From: Nocardioides sp. 1609
GTDB lineage: Bacteria; Actinomycetota; Actinomycetes; Propionibacteriales; Nocardioidaceae
NCBI RefSeq assembly: GCF_004522105.1
Contig: NZ_SPUJ01000005.1
Location: 496,001-560,000 of the forward strand
Length of the DNA: 64,000 nt
Direction: 5' to 3'
Shown: one piece after another, positions 1-10,660 of the stretch
Numbering within the stretch: position 1 is the stretch's first letter
Layout of the letters: each line of letters starts with the position of its first letter
Program-made: the position numbers and the translations under genes
Notes under the pieces: generated by a model
Seen by the model: only the letters and a program-made list of their open reading frames with translations
Told to the model about the DNA's origin: nothing
Database searches by the model: none

Positions 1-1301
1 CGGTGCGGGTCTACCCGTCGCGCGACGTCGCGGCCAACCTGGTCGGCTTCCTCGGCACGCCCGACAAGGACGGCGCCGCCCAGCCGCTCGCCGGTCTCGA
101 GAACTCCTTCAACACCTGGCTCTCCGGCCACGACGGCGAGGCCCGCTACCAGACGGGGAGTGGCGGCGCCCGGATCCCCCTGGGCGACAACACCGTCGAC
201 GAGGCCCGCGACGGCGCCGACCTGACGACCACGATCGACCGTGACCTGCAGTGGTACGTCCAGGAGGTCCTCGCCGATACGGTGACGGGCGCGCGGGCCG
301 ACTCGGGCTCCGCGGTCGTCCTGGACCGCCAGACCGGTGAGCTCCTGGCGCTCGCCGACTACCCGACGTACGACGCCGAGCACCCCGAGCTGTCGCCGGA
401 GGCCAACTACAACTCCCGTGCGCTCACCGACGTCTACGAGCCCGGGTCGGTGTCGAAGGTGCTGACCGTGGCCGGGCTGATCGACGCCGGCAAGGTCACG
501 CCGCGCACGAAGTTCAACGTCCCGCCGCAGCTGATGCGCCAGGACCGCCCGATCGGCGACTACTTCGACCACGGGTGGATCAAGCTGACCCTGGCCGGGA
601 TCCTGGCGAAGTCCTCCAACATCGGCACCGTGATGGCCGCCGACGAGTTCGAGCCGGGCCAGCTGCGCCGCTACCTGTCGGCCTTCGGCCTCGGCAAGCG
701 CACCAACGTCGGCATCAGCGGCGAGACCAAGGGCATCCTGCCGGCCGGCAACGACTGGACCAGCCAGACCGGCGACCGGATCGCCTTCGGCCAGTCCTAC
801 TCGGTCAACGCCCTGCAGATGGCCAGCGCGGTCAACACCATCGCCAACGGCGGGGTGCACGTCGAGCCCAGCGTGGTCCGCGGCACCGCCACCCTCGACG
901 ACGGCACGGAGGTCGGCACCGGCGCGGCGACCAAGCAGCGCGTGGTCAGCGAGGAGGCCGCGCGCCAGACCGCGCTCATGATGGAGCGCGTCGTCGACCC
1001 CGACGTCGGCGTCGCGCCGGGGGCCGCCGTCCCGGGCTACCGGGTGGCCGGCAAGACCGGCACGGCCCAGCGTGCCGGCAAGGACGGCTACGACGGCACC
1101 TTCACGGTCTCCTTCGGCGGCTTCGCCCCCGCCGACGACCCGCGCTTCACCATCTACGTCGTCGTCCAGAACCCCCGCAACGGCGAGGGCGGCGGCTCGG
1201 TCGCCGGCCCGGCGTTCTCCCAGATCATGGGCTACGCGCTGCGTCGCTACGCGGTGGCGCCCACCGGCACACCACCCTCGCGGCTGCCCGTCGAGTGGTG
1301 A
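1..1301 (+). CDS. ftsI: Penicillin-binding protein 2/3 (FtsI/PbpB), 5' truncated by window start
   Basis: Septal peptidoglycan D,D-transpeptidase that cross-links stem peptides at the division site, anchored in the membrane by an N-terminal helix that lies outside the window. The visible 432 residues carry the end of the dimerisation domain and the whole transpeptidase domain. The active-site SxxK is at visible residues 149-152 (EPGSVSK), the SxN motif is SSN at 204-206 and the KTG motif is at 351-353 (AGKTGTAQ). It ends without PASTA repeats. The stop overlaps an upstream in-frame ATG of murE by one base, so it opens the visible dcw operon. Identity as FtsI rather than another class B PBP rests on position directly before murE. 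Confidence 0.95.
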   Translation, partial: VRVYPSRDVAANLVGFLGTPDKDGAAQPLAGLENSFNTWLSGHDGEARYQTGSGGARIPLGDNTVDEARDGADLTTTIDRDLQWYVQEVLADTVTGARADSGSAVVLDRQTGELLALADYPTYDAEHPELSPEANYNSRALTDVYEPGSVSKVLTVAGLIDAGKVTPRTKFNVPPQLMRQDRPIGDYFDHGWIKLTLAGILAKSSNIGTVMAADEFEPGQLRRYLSAFGLGKRTNVGISGETKGILPAGNDWTSQTGDRIAFGQSYSVNALQMASAVNTIANGGVHVEPSVVRGTATLDDGTEVGTGAATKQRVVSEEAARQTALMMERVVDPDVGVAPGAAVPGYRVAGKTGTAQRAGKDGYDGTFTVSFGGFAPADDPRFTIYVVVQNPRNGEGGGSVAGPAFSQIMGYALRRYAVAPTGTPPSRLPVEW

Positions 1302-1321
1302 TGGGTGAGGATGGTGGACCG

Positions 1322-2872
1322 ATGTCCACCGACAAGTCCGGGCTCCCGCCCACCCGCCCCCGCACCCCCACCACGACGCCCCTGGACGACGTCGCGGCCT
1401 GGCTGGGTGCGACGGTCCCCGACGGTGCGCGGGGTGTCGCGGTGACCGGTCTGACGCTGTCGTCGAAGCGCGTCGCCCCCGGCGACCTGTACGCCGCCCT
1501 GCCCGGGGCCCGGGTGCACGGGATCGACTTCGCCCCCGCCGCCGTGGGGTCCGGCGCCGTCGCCGTCCTCACCGACCCGGCCGGCGCCGCGGTCGCCGCG
1601 GCGAGCGGGACCGGGGTCCCGGTGCTCGTGGTCGACGACCCCCGTGCCGTGCTCGGCGGCCTCGCCGCGCGGCTCCACGGCGACCCTGCCTCGTCGATGC
1701 GGATGATCGGCGTCACCGGCACCCAGGGCAAGACGACGACGACGCGGCTCGCCGAGGCCGGGCTGCAGGGCTCGGGCACCCGCGCGGCCGTGGTCGGCAC
1801 CGTCGGCACCCGGATCGACGGCGTCGACGTGCCGACGAGCCTCACCACGCCCGAGGCCCCCGACCTGCACGGGCTCTTCGCCGTCATGCGCGAGCGCGGC
1901 GTCGAGGCCTGCGCCATGGAGGTGTCCAGCCACGCGCTGGTGATGGGTCGTGTCGACGGCGTCGTGTTCGACGTCGCGGTCTTCCTCAACCTGGGTCGCG
2001 ACCACCTCGACTTCCACGCCGACGTCGAGGACTACTACCGCGCCAAGGCGTCCCTCTTCGCCCCCGAGCGGGCCCGGCTCGCGCTGGTCAACCTCGACGA
2101 CGAGCACGGCCGACGACTCCGCGGCGAGGTGTCGGTGCCCGTCCGCACGTTCTCGATGAGCGACCCGGGTGCCGACTGGCGCGCGGTCGACGTCGCGTCG
2201 GAGCGGGAGGGGTCGACGTTCACCGTGCTCGGGCCCGACGGCGTCCGCGTCGAGGCCGGCGTCCCGCTCCCGGGCGCCTTCAACGTCGCCAACACCCTCG
2301 CAGCCGTCGCGGCCGCCGCAGAGGCCGGCTTCGACCCCGGTGCGGTCGCCGCGGCGATCCGTCGCTCCGGTGGCGTGCCCGGTCGGCTCGAGCGGGTCGA
2401 GGCCGGTCAGGACTTCCTCGTCGTCGTCGACTACGCCCACAAGCCGGACGCGGTCGAGGCCGCCGTCGCGACCCTGCGCCCGCTCGCGGAGGCCGGGGGC
2501 GGCCGGGTCGTCGTGGTGCTCGGCGCCGGCGGCGACCGCGACCCCGGCAAGCGACCGATCATGGGCGAGATCGCCGCGCGGCTGGCCGACGTCCTCGTGG
2601 TCACCGACGACAACCCCCGCACCGAGGACCCCGCCACGATCCGGTCCGCCGTGCTCGCCGGGGTCGCCGCCGAGCACCGCGCGCAGCCGGGGCGGGTCGT
2701 CGAGGTCGGCGACCGGCGCGCCGCCATCGAGCACGCGCTCGGGCTCGCGCGCCCCGGCGACGTCGTCCTGGTCGCCGGCAAGGGCCACGAGACCGGCCAG
2801 GAGGTCGACGGCGTGGTGCACGACTTCGACGACCGGGTCGTCGCCCGCGAGGTCCTGGAGGCGCGTCCGTGA
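1322..2872 (+). CDS. murE: UDP-MurNAc-tripeptide ligase (MurE)
   Basis: Cytoplasmic ATP-dependent ligase that adds the third amino acid to UDP-MurNAc-L-Ala-D-Glu. Mur ligase layout is complete: N-terminal domain, central ATPase with the P-loop GTQGKTT (lysine about residue 137), and C-terminal domain with DDNPR at about 429-433. In characterised MurE enzymes that motif goes with diaminopimelate rather than lysine as substrate. LL- or meso-DAP cannot be told apart from this. I chose ATG 1322 (MSTDKSG) because a GGTGGACC stretch lies in front of it. ATG 1301, which overlaps the ftsI stop, is in frame and is the alternative. Length of 516 aa is normal. Confidence 0.96.
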   Translation: MSTDKSGLPPTRPRTPTTTPLDDVAAWLGATVPDGARGVAVTGLTLSSKRVAPGDLYAALPGARVHGIDFAPAAVGSGAVAVLTDPAGAAVAAASGTGVPVLVVDDPRAVLGGLAARLHGDPASSMRMIGVTGTQGKTTTTRLAEAGLQGSGTRAAVVGTVGTRIDGVDVPTSLTTPEAPDLHGLFAVMRERGVEACAMEVSSHALVMGRVDGVVFDVAVFLNLGRDHLDFHADVEDYYRAKASLFAPERARLALVNLDDEHGRRLRGEVSVPVRTFSMSDPGADWRAVDVASEREGSTFTVLGPDGVRVEAGVPLPGAFNVANTLAAVAAAAEAGFDPGAVAAAIRRSGGVPGRLERVEAGQDFLVVVDYAHKPDAVEAAVATLRPLAEAGGGRVVVVLGAGGDRDPGKRPIMGEIAARLADVLVVTDDNPRTEDPATIRSAVLAGVAAEHRAQPGRVVEVGDRRAAIEHALGLARPGDVVLVAGKGHETGQEVDGVVHDFDDRVVAREVLEARP

Positions 2873-4236
2873 TCCACCTTCCCCTGAGCGAGATCTCCTC
2901 GATCGTCCGCGGCGAGCTCCACGGAGCCAACGTGCACGTCACCGGCGCCGCCTACCTCGACAGCCGCGAGGCGGTGCCCGGAGGCCTGTTCGTCGCGATC
3001 GCGGGCGAGCACGTCGACGGCCACCGGTACGCCGCCGGCGCCCACGCCGTGCTCGGCAGCCGACCGACCGACGCCCCCACCGTGGTCGTCGACGACGTGA
3101 CGGTCGCGCTCGGGCGGTTGGCCGCGCTGACGGTCGGCACCCTCGAGGTCCCGGTGCTCGCGATGACCGGGTCGCAGGGCAAGACCGGCACCAAGGACTA
3201 CCTCGCCCACGTGCTGGGCGACGGCGCGGTCGCGACCCGCGCCAACCAGAACAACGAGCTCGGCGTGCCCCTGACGGTGCTGCGCGCCGAGGAGTCCACC
3301 GAGTTCCTCGTGCTCGAGATGGGCGCGCGCGGGATCGGCCACCTCGCCTACCTGTGCGAGATCGCCCCGCCGAGCATCGCCGCCGTGCTGAACGTCGGGA
3401 CCGCCCACGTGGGCGAGTTCGGCGGGGTCGACGCGATCGCCGCGGCGAAGGGGGAGCTCGTCGAGGCGCTCGACGCGACCGGGGTCGCCGTCCTCAACGC
3501 CGACGACCCGCGGGTCGCGGCGATGGCCGCGCGCACCCGGGCCCCGGTGCTGACGTTCGGCCGGGACGCCGACGTGCGCTGGCGCGACGTCACCTTCGAC
3601 GGGCTGGGCCGAGCCCGGTTCGACCTCGGCCACGACGGGGTGTGGGTCCCCGTCGCGCTGCGCCAGACCGGCGCCCACCAGGTCGCCAACGCCGCCGCCG
3701 CGGCCGCGATGGCGCTGGCCGCCGGGCGCGGGCTCGCCGTCGTCGCCGACCGCCTCGGGTCGGCCGAGGCCGTGTCGCGCTGGCGGATGGAGCTCACCGA
3801 GCGCGCCGACGGACTGCTGGTGCTCAACGACGCCTACAACGCCAACCCGGCCTCGATGCGCGCCGCGCTGGACGCCGTCCGGGCGCTCGGCCGCGACCGC
3901 GCCGGACGCACGATCGCCGTCCTCGGGGAGATGAAGGAGCTCGGGTCCGAGCACGACAGCGGCCACCGCGAGGTGGGCGAGGCCGCCGCCGGCGTCGACG
4001 TCGTGGTCGTCGTGGGGGAGGCCGCGGGCCGGGTCGCCGACGGTGCCCGCGCCGTCGGGGTGCCGGAGGTGGTCCTCACGGCGGGGCGTGACGACGCCGC
4101 GGCCTGGGTGCGGAAGAATGCGGACGCCGACGACGTCGTCCTCGTCAAGGCCTCCCGGGCAGCCGCCCTGGAGCACATCGCATCCGACCTGCTGGCCGGC
4201 TCGCCCCCCCAGAACGGAGGAGACACGCCCCGATGA
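2869..4236 (+). CDS. murF: UDP-MurNAc-tripeptide--D-Ala-D-Ala ligase (MurF)
   Basis: Adds the D-Ala-D-Ala dipeptide to complete the cytoplasmic UDP-MurNAc-pentapeptide. 455 aa, normal for the family. The ATP-binding loop reads GSQGKTGTK with the lysine at residue 105, followed by the middle-domain stretch [11 protein letters not shown] and a C-terminal ligase domain with DAYNANP. The GTG start overlaps the murE stop by four bases (GTGA), so translation is probably coupled. The gene ends in an ATGA overlap with mraY. Confidence 0.96.
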   Translation: MIHLPLSEISSIVRGELHGANVHVTGAAYLDSREAVPGGLFVAIAGEHVDGHRYAAGAHAVLGSRPTDAPTVVVDDVTVALGRLAALTVGTLEVPVLAMTGSQGKTGTKDYLAHVLGDGAVATRANQNNELGVPLTVLRAEESTEFLVLEMGARGIGHLAYLCEIAPPSIAAVLNVGTAHVGEFGGVDAIAAAKGELVEALDATGVAVLNADDPRVAAMAARTRAPVLTFGRDADVRWRDVTFDGLGRARFDLGHDGVWVPVALRQTGAHQVANAAAAAAMALAAGRGLAVVADRLGSAEAVSRWRMELTERADGLLVLNDAYNANPASMRAALDAVRALGRDRAGRTIAVLGEMKELGSEHDSGHREVGEAAAGVDVVVVVGEAAGRVADGARAVGVPEVVLTAGRDDAAAWVRKNADADDVVLVKASRAAALEHIASDLLAGSPPQNGGDTPR

Positions 4237-5342
4237 GAGCGATCCTCCTCGGCGGTGGCCTCGCGCTGCTGATCTCGTTGCTCGGCACGCGGGTCGCGAT
4301 CCGCCAGTTCACCAAGCTCGGCTACGGCCAGGAGATCCGCGACGACGGGCCGACCTCCCACCACACCAAGCGCGGCACCCCGACGATGGGCGGCGTCGTC
4401 ATCATCGGCGCCACCGTCATCGCCTACTTCGCCGCCAACCTGATCACCCTGACGACGCCCTCGGCCTCCGGGCTGCTGCTGATCTTCCTCTTCGTCGGCT
4501 GCGGGCTGGTCGGGTTCCTCGACGACTTCATCAAGATCTACAAGCAGCGCAGCCTCGGCCTGCGCAGCAAGGCCAAGATCGTCGGCCAGACCCTCGTCGC
4601 GGTGATCTTCGGCGCGCTCGCGCTCTCGCCGTGGCTCGAGGACGACCGCAGCAACACGCCGGCCTCGGAGAAGATCTCGTTCCTGCGCGAGATCGACTGG
4701 CTGGTGCTCCCGCCGATCCTGGCCGTCCTGCTCATCTGGGTCATCGTCACCGGCACCAGCAACGCGGTGAACCTCACCGACGGGCTCGACGGGCTCGCCA
4801 CCGGCGCGTGCGTGATGGTCTTCGGCGCCTACATGCTGGTGAACATCTGGCAGAGCAGCCAGTCCTGCGAGAACAGTCCCGGCGGCCAGTGCTACGACGT
4901 CCGCGACCCGCTCGACCTGGCGATCATCGCGGCCGCGATCACCGGCGCCTGCTTCGGCTTCCTCTGGTGGAACGCCTCCCCGGCCGCCATCTTCATGGGC
5001 GACACCGGCTCGCTCGGCCTCGGCGGCGCGCTCGCCGGCTTCGCCATCCTGACCCGCACCGAGCTGCTGCTCGTGATCCTCGGCGGCCTGTTCGTGCTGA
5101 TCACGCTCTCCTCGATGATCCAGACCACCGTCTTCAAGGCCAGCCGCAAGAGCGCGTTGTTCCGCAAGGTCTTCCGCGTCGAGGCCCAGCACCGCGTCTT
5201 CCGGATGGCGCCGCTGCACCACCACTTCGAGATGCTCGGGTGGGAGCAGGTCACCGTGGTCGTCCGGTTCTGGATCATCACCGGCCTCTTCGTGGCGACC
5301 GGGCTCGGCATCTTCTACGCCGAGTGGGTCGCGCGGCTGTGA
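4233..5342 (+). CDS. mraY: Phospho-MurNAc-pentapeptide transferase (MraY)
   Basis: Integral membrane enzyme that moves phospho-MurNAc-pentapeptide onto undecaprenyl phosphate, giving lipid I. 369 aa with about ten hydrophobic segments. Family motifs are clear: [14 protein letters not shown] on the first cytoplasmic loop, [22 protein letters not shown] and the histidine run [12 protein letters not shown] near the end. The ATG lies in the murF stop (ATGA) with GGAGGA about ten bases upstream. A serine/cysteine-containing insertion (about residues 208-226) precedes the DPLDLAI helix. Confidence 0.96.
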   Translation: MRAILLGGGLALLISLLGTRVAIRQFTKLGYGQEIRDDGPTSHHTKRGTPTMGGVVIIGATVIAYFAANLITLTTPSASGLLLIFLFVGCGLVGFLDDFIKIYKQRSLGLRSKAKIVGQTLVAVIFGALALSPWLEDDRSNTPASEKISFLREIDWLVLPPILAVLLIWVIVTGTSNAVNLTDGLDGLATGACVMVFGAYMLVNIWQSSQSCENSPGGQCYDVRDPLDLAIIAAAITGACFGFLWWNASPAAIFMGDTGSLGLGGALAGFAILTRTELLLVILGGLFVLITLSSMIQTTVFKASRKSALFRKVFRVEAQHRVFRMAPLHHHFEMLGWEQVTVVVRFWIITGLFVATGLGIFYAEWVARL

Positions 5343-5388
5343 GCGTCACGACACGTCGCCCCGCGCCGGCGACCCGGGGGACCGGGCG

Positions 5389-6912
5389 ATGAGTGGAGCA
5401 GGAGCCGACCGGCTCGACGGCCTCGGCCGCGACACCCCCTGGGACGGCGTCCGGGCGGTGGTCGCGGGGTTCGGCGTCTCCGGCTTCGCCGCCGCCGACA
5501 ACCTCACCCACCTCGGGGCGAGCGTCACGGCGCTGGCCGAGCGGGCCACCGCCGCCCAGCTCGAGAAGGCCGAGCTCCTCGAGGTGCTCGGTGCCCGCGT
5601 CGACATCCACACCGGGGCCACCGCGACGCTGCCCGACGACGTCGACCTCGTCGTCACCTCGCCGGGCTTCCGACCCGACTCGGCCCTGCTCGCCCAGGCC
5701 GCCGCACGCGGCGTCCCGGTGTGGGGCGAGGTCGAGCTGGCCTGGCGGCTGCGCGCCCCGGGCCCGAGTGGCGAGCCGGCCCCGTGGCTCTGCGTCACCG
5801 GCACCAACGGCAAGACGACGACCACCCAGATGCTCGACAGCATCCTGCGGGCCGCGGGTCTGCGCAGCGTCGCGGCCGGCAACGTCGGGCTGCCGATCGT
5901 GGAGGCGGTGATGGACCCGGCGCCGTACGACGTCTTCGCCGTCGAGCTGTCCAGCTTCCAGCTGCACTACACCCAGACGATGAGCGCCCAGGCGGCCGCC
6001 GTCCTCAACCTCGCCGAGGACCACCTGGACTGGTACGACGCCGTGGGGCCCGGAGCCGCGGGCGGGATGGACCGGTACGCCGCCGACAAGGGCCGGATCT
6101 TCCAGCACGTGCAGCGCGCCTGCGTCTACAACGTCAACGACCCCGGTACCGAGGCGCTGGTGCGCGAGGCCGACGTCGTGGAGGGCGCCCGGGCGGTCGG
6201 GTTCACCCTCGGCATGCCGGCGGTCGGGATGCTCGGCCTGGTCGAGGACATCCTGGTCGACCGCGCCTTCATCGCCGAGCGCGCGACCAGCGCCGCCGAG
6301 CTGTGCACCCTGGCGGACCTCGCACCCGCGGGCGGTGACCCGGCGCCGCACGTGGTCGCGAACGCGCTGGCCGCGGCCGCACTGGCCCGGGCCCACGGCG
6401 TGAGCCGCGCCGACGTGGGGGAGGGACTGCGGTCCTTCCGGCTCGACGGGCACCGGATCGCCGTCGTCGCCACGCACGGGGGCGTCACGTGGGTCGACGA
6501 CTCGAAGGCCACCAACCCGCACGCCGCCCAGTCCTCGCTCCAGGCCTACGACCCCGTGGTGTGGGTGGCCGGTGGCCTGGCCAAGGGGGCGGCGTTCGAC
6601 GAGCTGGTGCGGTCGGTCGCCTCGCGGCTGCGGGCCGTCGTCCTCATCGGGCGCGACCGCGACGTGATCGCCGCCGCGCTTTCGCGACACGCACCCGATG
6701 TGCGGGTGATCGTGATCGAGGGCGGTGAGACTGGCTCCGTAGACGGCGGACCGGAGCTGATGCGGCGCGTGGTCGAGGCGGCTGCCGACCTGGCCGTCCC
6801 CGGCGACACGGTGCTCCTGGCACCGGGTTGTGCCTCGCAGGACCAGTTCACCGACTACGCCGCCCGGGGCGACCTGTTCGCCGCAGCGGTCCGAGAGCAG
6901 ACTTCCCCGTAG
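5389..6912 (+). CDS. murD: UDP-MurNAc-L-Ala:D-Glu ligase (MurD)
   Basis: Adds D-glutamate to UDP-MurNAc-L-alanine in the cytoplasm. 507 aa. A Rossmann-like N-terminal domain (VAGFGVSGFAAADNL) binds the UDP part. The ATPase P-loop is VTGTNGKTTTT with its lysine at residue 142, and the C-terminal domain includes WVDDSKATNPHA. The start is the ATG after GGGGGACCGGGCG. It follows mraY after 46 bases, one of the larger gaps in this part of the cluster, with no hairpin between them. Confidence 0.95.
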   Translation: MSGAGADRLDGLGRDTPWDGVRAVVAGFGVSGFAAADNLTHLGASVTALAERATAAQLEKAELLEVLGARVDIHTGATATLPDDVDLVVTSPGFRPDSALLAQAAARGVPVWGEVELAWRLRAPGPSGEPAPWLCVTGTNGKTTTTQMLDSILRAAGLRSVAAGNVGLPIVEAVMDPAPYDVFAVELSSFQLHYTQTMSAQAAAVLNLAEDHLDWYDAVGPGAAGGMDRYAADKGRIFQHVQRACVYNVNDPGTEALVREADVVEGARAVGFTLGMPAVGMLGLVEDILVDRAFIAERATSAAELCTLADLAPAGGDPAPHVVANALAAAALARAHGVSRADVGEGLRSFRLDGHRIAVVATHGGVTWVDDSKATNPHAAQSSLQAYDPVVWVAGGLAKGAAFDELVRSVASRLRAVVLIGRDRDVIAAALSRHAPDVRVIVIEGGETGSVDGGPELMRRVVEAAADLAVPGDTVLLAPGCASQDQFTDYAARGDLFAAAVREQTSP

Positions 6913-6931
6913 CAGGACAGGAGACGACCGG

Positions 6932-8170
6932 GTGACCACCGCGACCCCCGAGCGCTCCCGCCGGCTCTCCGTGCCACGTCCCCGTCCGCGCGCCTGGACC
7001 GCCGCGCTGCGCGACGCCCTCGACCGGCCGCTCACGACCTACTACCTGCTGCTCGGGGCCGCGGCGCTGCTGCTCACCATCGGCCTGATCATGGTGCTGA
7101 GCGCCTCGAGCGTCGCCTCGTACCGCAGCACCGGCAACTCCTACACCGTCGTGCTGCGCCAGCTGACCTGGGTCGTGGTGGGCGTGCCCGCGGCGTTCCT
7201 GGCCAGCCGGGTGCCCAACCAGTGGGTCCGCCGCCTCACCTACCCGGCGTTCTCGCTGTCGCTGGTGCTGCTGGTGGCGACGGCGATCTTCGGCGAGGAG
7301 ATCAACGGCAACAGGAACTGGCTCGCGCTCGGGCCCCTGCAGATCCAGCCGTCCGAGATCGCCAAGTTCTCCCTCATCATCTGGGCCGCCCACATCTACG
7401 CCAACAAGGAGCGTCGCCTCGGCCGGGTCCACGAGATCCTGGTGCCGGTGGTGCCCGGGATGCTCCTGGCGACGCTGCTGGTCGTCGTCGGCCGCGACCT
7501 CGGGACGGCGCTCGTGTTCGTCTCGATCCTCGCCGGCATGCTGTGGGTCGTCGGCGCGCCGATGCGGCTGTTCCTGCTGGCCACCATGCCGATCGCCGTG
7601 GGTGCGCTCGCGATGGCCGCGACCGACGCCGAGCGGCTCGGACGGATCACCAACTTCGTCGACCCGTTCCAGGACTTCCACGGCTCCGGGTGGCAGCCTG
7701 CCCACGGGCTGTACGCCATCTCCTCCGGCGGCCTGTTCGGCCAGGGGATCGGGGCCAGCCAGCAGAAGTGGGGCTCGCTCCCCGAGGCCCACACCGACTA
7801 CATCTTCGCCGTCCTCGGTGAGGAGCTCGGCCTGGTCGGCACCCTGCTGGTCGTCGGGCTCTTCGTCACCATCGCCTTCGCCGCGCTGCGCATCGCCCGG
7901 CACACCGCCGACCCGTTCGTGCGCTACGCCTCCTTCGGGATCGTGGTGTGGTTGATCGGCCAGGCGACGATCAACGTCGGCATGGTGCTCGCGCTGCTCC
8001 CGGTCATCGGCATCCCGCTCCCGCTCGTCTCCTACGGCGGCTCCAGCCTGCTGCCCACCCTGACCGCGCTCGGCCTGCTCGTCGGGTTCGCCCGCCGCGA
8101 GCCCGCCGCCGCCCGGGCCCTCGCCCAGCGCAGGAAGATCCGCTCGGCCGGGGTCTCGGCGCGACGCTGA
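6932..8170 (+). CDS. ftsW: Lipid II polymerase, SEDS family (FtsW)
   Basis: Membrane peptidoglycan glycosyltransferase working with FtsI at the septum. 412 aa from a GTG preceded by AGGAG. After a basic cytoplasmic N-terminus come about ten transmembrane helices. SEDS hallmarks are visible: [11 protein letters not shown], the extracytoplasmic loop around [45 protein letters not shown] and the C-terminal [12 protein letters not shown]. The tail is short and basic. It lies 19 bases after murD. RodA is the main alternative, but position between murD and murG supports FtsW. Confidence 0.94.
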   Translation: MTTATPERSRRLSVPRPRPRAWTAALRDALDRPLTTYYLLLGAAALLLTIGLIMVLSASSVASYRSTGNSYTVVLRQLTWVVVGVPAAFLASRVPNQWVRRLTYPAFSLSLVLLVATAIFGEEINGNRNWLALGPLQIQPSEIAKFSLIIWAAHIYANKERRLGRVHEILVPVVPGMLLATLLVVVGRDLGTALVFVSILAGMLWVVGAPMRLFLLATMPIAVGALAMAATDAERLGRITNFVDPFQDFHGSGWQPAHGLYAISSGGLFGQGIGASQQKWGSLPEAHTDYIFAVLGEELGLVGTLLVVGLFVTIAFAALRIARHTADPFVRYASFGIVVWLIGQATINVGMVLALLPVIGIPLPLVSYGGSSLLPTLTALGLLVGFARREPAAARALAQRRKIRSAGVSARR

Positions 8171-8176
8171 CCCGAC

Positions 8177-8182
8177 TAGTTT
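8177..8182 (+). promoter_or_regulatory. -10 hexamer TAGTTT for an internal, leaderless murG transcript
   Basis: TAGTTT lies in the short gap after ftsW, with 8 nt to GTG 8191. No Shine-Dalgarno sequence is present. The -35 would fall inside the ftsW tail and is not conserved. It suggests an extra promoter inside the dcw cluster. Confidence 0.5.
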
Positions 8183-8190
8183 TGGCTCCT

Positions 8191-9267
8191 GTGATGCGCG
8201 TCCTTCTCGCTGGTGGTGGCACCGCCGGCCACACCTCGCCCCTGCTCGCGACCGCCGACGCCCTGCGCCGGCTCGACCCCGACGTCGTGGTCACCTGCCT
8301 CGGCACGCCGCGTGGCCTCGAGAACCGCGTGGTGCCCGAGGCGGGCTACCCGCTCGAGCTGATCGCGCCGGTGCCGATGCCGCGCCGTCCCAACGCCGAC
8401 CTCCTCCGCGTCCCGGGCCGGCTGCGCGGCGCCGTCCGCGAGACCCTGGCGATCATCGACCGGCTGCAGCCCGACGTGGTCGTCGGCTACGGCGGCTACG
8501 TCTCGATGCCGGCCTACCTCGCCGCCCGGCGCCGCAGGATCCCGCTCGTCGTCCACGAGCAGAACGCCGTCCCCGGGCTGGCCAACCGGGCCGGCGCCCG
8601 GGTCGCGACGCGGGTCGCGGTCAGCTTCCCCGACACCCCGCTCAAGAACGCCGAGTACGTCGGCCTGCCGATCCGGCGGATGATCTCCCAGCTCGACCGT
8701 CCCGCGCTGCGGGCCGAGGCGCTGGCGTTCTTCGGCCTCGACGCCGACCGGCCGACGCTGGTCGTGACCGGCGGCTCCCAGGGCGCGCGCCGGCTCAACC
8801 AGGCCGTCGCCGGTGCGGCCCGCGCCCTCGGCGACGCCGGCGTGCAGGTGCTGCACGTCGTCGGCCCGAAGGGCGAGGCCGCCCCCGAGGCGACCGGCGT
8901 GCCGTACGTCGTGGTCCCGTTCGTCGACCGGATGGACCTCGCCCTCGCCGCCGCCGACCTGATGATCTGCCGCGGCGGCGCGTCGAGCGTCGTCGAGGCC
9001 GCGGCCAGCGCGATCCCGTCGATCTTCGTGCCGCTGCCGATCGGCAACGGCGAGCAGAGGCGCAACGCCGAGCCGGTCGTGGCGGCCGGGGGAGCGCTGC
9101 TGGTCGACGACGCCGACCTCACCGCCGACTGGGTCGCGGCCACCGTGCCCGCCCTCGCCACCGACGCCGGCCGGCTCGCCCGGATGGGCGCGGCCGCCGC
9201 GGGTCTCGTCCCCCGCGACGCCGACGACCGGCTCGCCGCGATCGTGGCGCAGGCGGCGCGCCGGTGA
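8191..9267 (+). CDS. murG: UDP-GlcNAc:lipid I N-acetylglucosaminyltransferase (MurG)
   Basis: Peripheral membrane GT-B enzyme that converts lipid I to lipid II. The N-terminal glycine-rich loop [12 protein letters not shown], the acceptor-domain motif [13 protein letters not shown], the second glycine-rich loop [12 protein letters not shown] and the UDP-GlcNAc site [13 protein letters not shown] are all present. Length of 358 aa is normal. GTG 8191 is preferred because it sits 8 nt after a -10 hexamer; ATG 8194, one codon later, would change little. It is followed by murC after seven bases. Confidence 0.95.
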   Translation: MMRVLLAGGGTAGHTSPLLATADALRRLDPDVVVTCLGTPRGLENRVVPEAGYPLELIAPVPMPRRPNADLLRVPGRLRGAVRETLAIIDRLQPDVVVGYGGYVSMPAYLAARRRRIPLVVHEQNAVPGLANRAGARVATRVAVSFPDTPLKNAEYVGLPIRRMISQLDRPALRAEALAFFGLDADRPTLVVTGGSQGARRLNQAVAGAARALGDAGVQVLHVVGPKGEAAPEATGVPYVVVPFVDRMDLALAAADLMICRGGASSVVEAAASAIPSIFVPLPIGNGEQRRNAEPVVAAGGALLVDDADLTADWVAATVPALATDAGRLARMGAAAAGLVPRDADDRLAAIVAQAARR

Positions 9268-9274
9268 TGGCGTC

Positions 9275-10660
9275 GTGAGGGTGCCCGTCCCCGACGTCCT
9301 CGAGCCGGTCGAGCGGCTCGGGCGCGTCCACCTCGTCGGCATCGGCGGCGCCGGCCTGTCCGGCATCGCCCGGATCATGCTCGCCCGGGGCGTCGAGGTC
9401 AGCGGCAGCGACGGCACCGACTCGCCCACCCTCGACGCGCTCCGCGCGCTCGGCGCACGGGTCGCGGTCGGCCACGACGCCTCGCACGTGCGGCACCTCG
9501 AGGCCGGCGACACGCTCGTCGTCTCCACCGCCGTCAACGAGACCAACCCCGAGTACGCCGAGGCGGTGCGCCGCGGGCTGCGGATCCTGCCGCGCTCGGC
9601 CGCGCTCGCCTCGGTGATGGCCGGCCGCCGCGTCCTGGCCGTCGCCGGCACCCACGGCAAGACCACGACGACCTCGCTGCTGACGGTGGCCCTCCAGACG
9701 GCCGGCGCCGACCCGACGTACGCCATCGGCGGCGACCTCGCGGCCACCGGGGTCAACGCCGCGGTCGGGTCCGGTGAGGTCTTCGTGGCCGAGGCCGACG
9801 AGAGCGACGGCGCCTTCCTCGTCTACGAGCCGTACGCCGCCATCGTGACCAACGTCGACGCCGACCACCTCGACCAGTGGGGCACGCCCGAGGCGTACGC
9901 CGCGGCGTTCGACGAGTTCGCCGACGGTCTCGACCCCGACGGCTTCCTCGTCTGCTGCGTCGACGACGCCGGCGCGGCCCGGCTCGCCGACCGTCAGGAG
10001 GCCGCCGGCCGTCGGGTCGTGCGCGTCACCGCCTCCGACACCTCCGCCCTCGGGGGCACCACGCTGTGGGCGCCGGGCGACCACTACGTCGCCGACGCGC
10101 TGGCGGCCCTCGCCGCGGGGGAGGCCCTCGGGCTGCCGCGCGCGGACCTGGTGCGCGGCCTGGCCGCCTACACCGGCACCCGCCGCCGGATGGAGCGCAA
10201 GGGCGAGGCCGGCGGCGTCCGGGTCTACGACAGCTACGCCCACCACCCGACCGAGATCGACGGCGACCTCCAGTCGGCGCGGCTGCTCGCGGGCGACGGC
10301 CGGCTCGTCGTCGCCTTCCAGCCGCACCTGGTCTCGCGCACCCGGATCTTCGGCGCCGCGATGGGCCGGGCGCTCGGCGCGGCCGACGAGGTCGTCGTCC
10401 TCGACCTGTACCTGGCCCGGGAGGAGGCCGACCCCGCCGTCACCTCGCGCCTCGTCGCGGACGCCGTCCCGCTGGCACCCGAGCGGGTCGCGCTGACCCC
10501 GCTCGAGTCGGCCGCCGCCGAGCTGGTCTCCCGCGCGCGGCCCGGCGACCTCGTGCTGACCCTGGGCGCCGGCACCGTCACCCGGGTGGGCCCGGAGGTG
10601 CTCGACCTCCTGGCGGGCGGCCCCCCGGGCGGCCCCACGGACGGCCCCCCGGATGGCTAG
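9275..10660 (+). CDS. murC: UDP-MurNAc--L-alanine ligase (MurC)
   Basis: First Mur ligase, adding L-alanine to UDP-MurNAc. 461 aa. The N-terminal nucleotide-binding motif is GIGGAGLSG and the ATPase loop is VAGTHGKTTTTS with lysine at about residue 129. EADESDGAFL and the C-terminal DSYAHHPTEI motif follow. The last 15 residues ([14 protein letters not shown]) form a Gly/Pro tail that looks like disordered extension, and its coding sequence contains the start of ftsQ. GTG 9275 is preferred; GTG 9281 is possible. Confidence 0.95.
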   Translation: MRVPVPDVLEPVERLGRVHLVGIGGAGLSGIARIMLARGVEVSGSDGTDSPTLDALRALGARVAVGHDASHVRHLEAGDTLVVSTAVNETNPEYAEAVRRGLRILPRSAALASVMAGRRVLAVAGTHGKTTTTSLLTVALQTAGADPTYAIGGDLAATGVNAAVGSGEVFVAEADESDGAFLVYEPYAAIVTNVDADHLDQWGTPEAYAAAFDEFADGLDPDGFLVCCVDDAGAARLADRQEAAGRRVVRVTASDTSALGGTTLWAPGDHYVADALAALAAGEALGLPRADLVRGLAAYTGTRRRMERKGEAGGVRVYDSYAHHPTEIDGDLQSARLLAGDGRLVVAFQPHLVSRTRIFGAAMGRALGAADEVVVLDLYLAREEADPAVTSRLVADAVPLAPERVALTPLESAAAELVSRARPGDLVLTLGAGTVTRVGPEVLDLLAGGPPGGPTDGPPDG

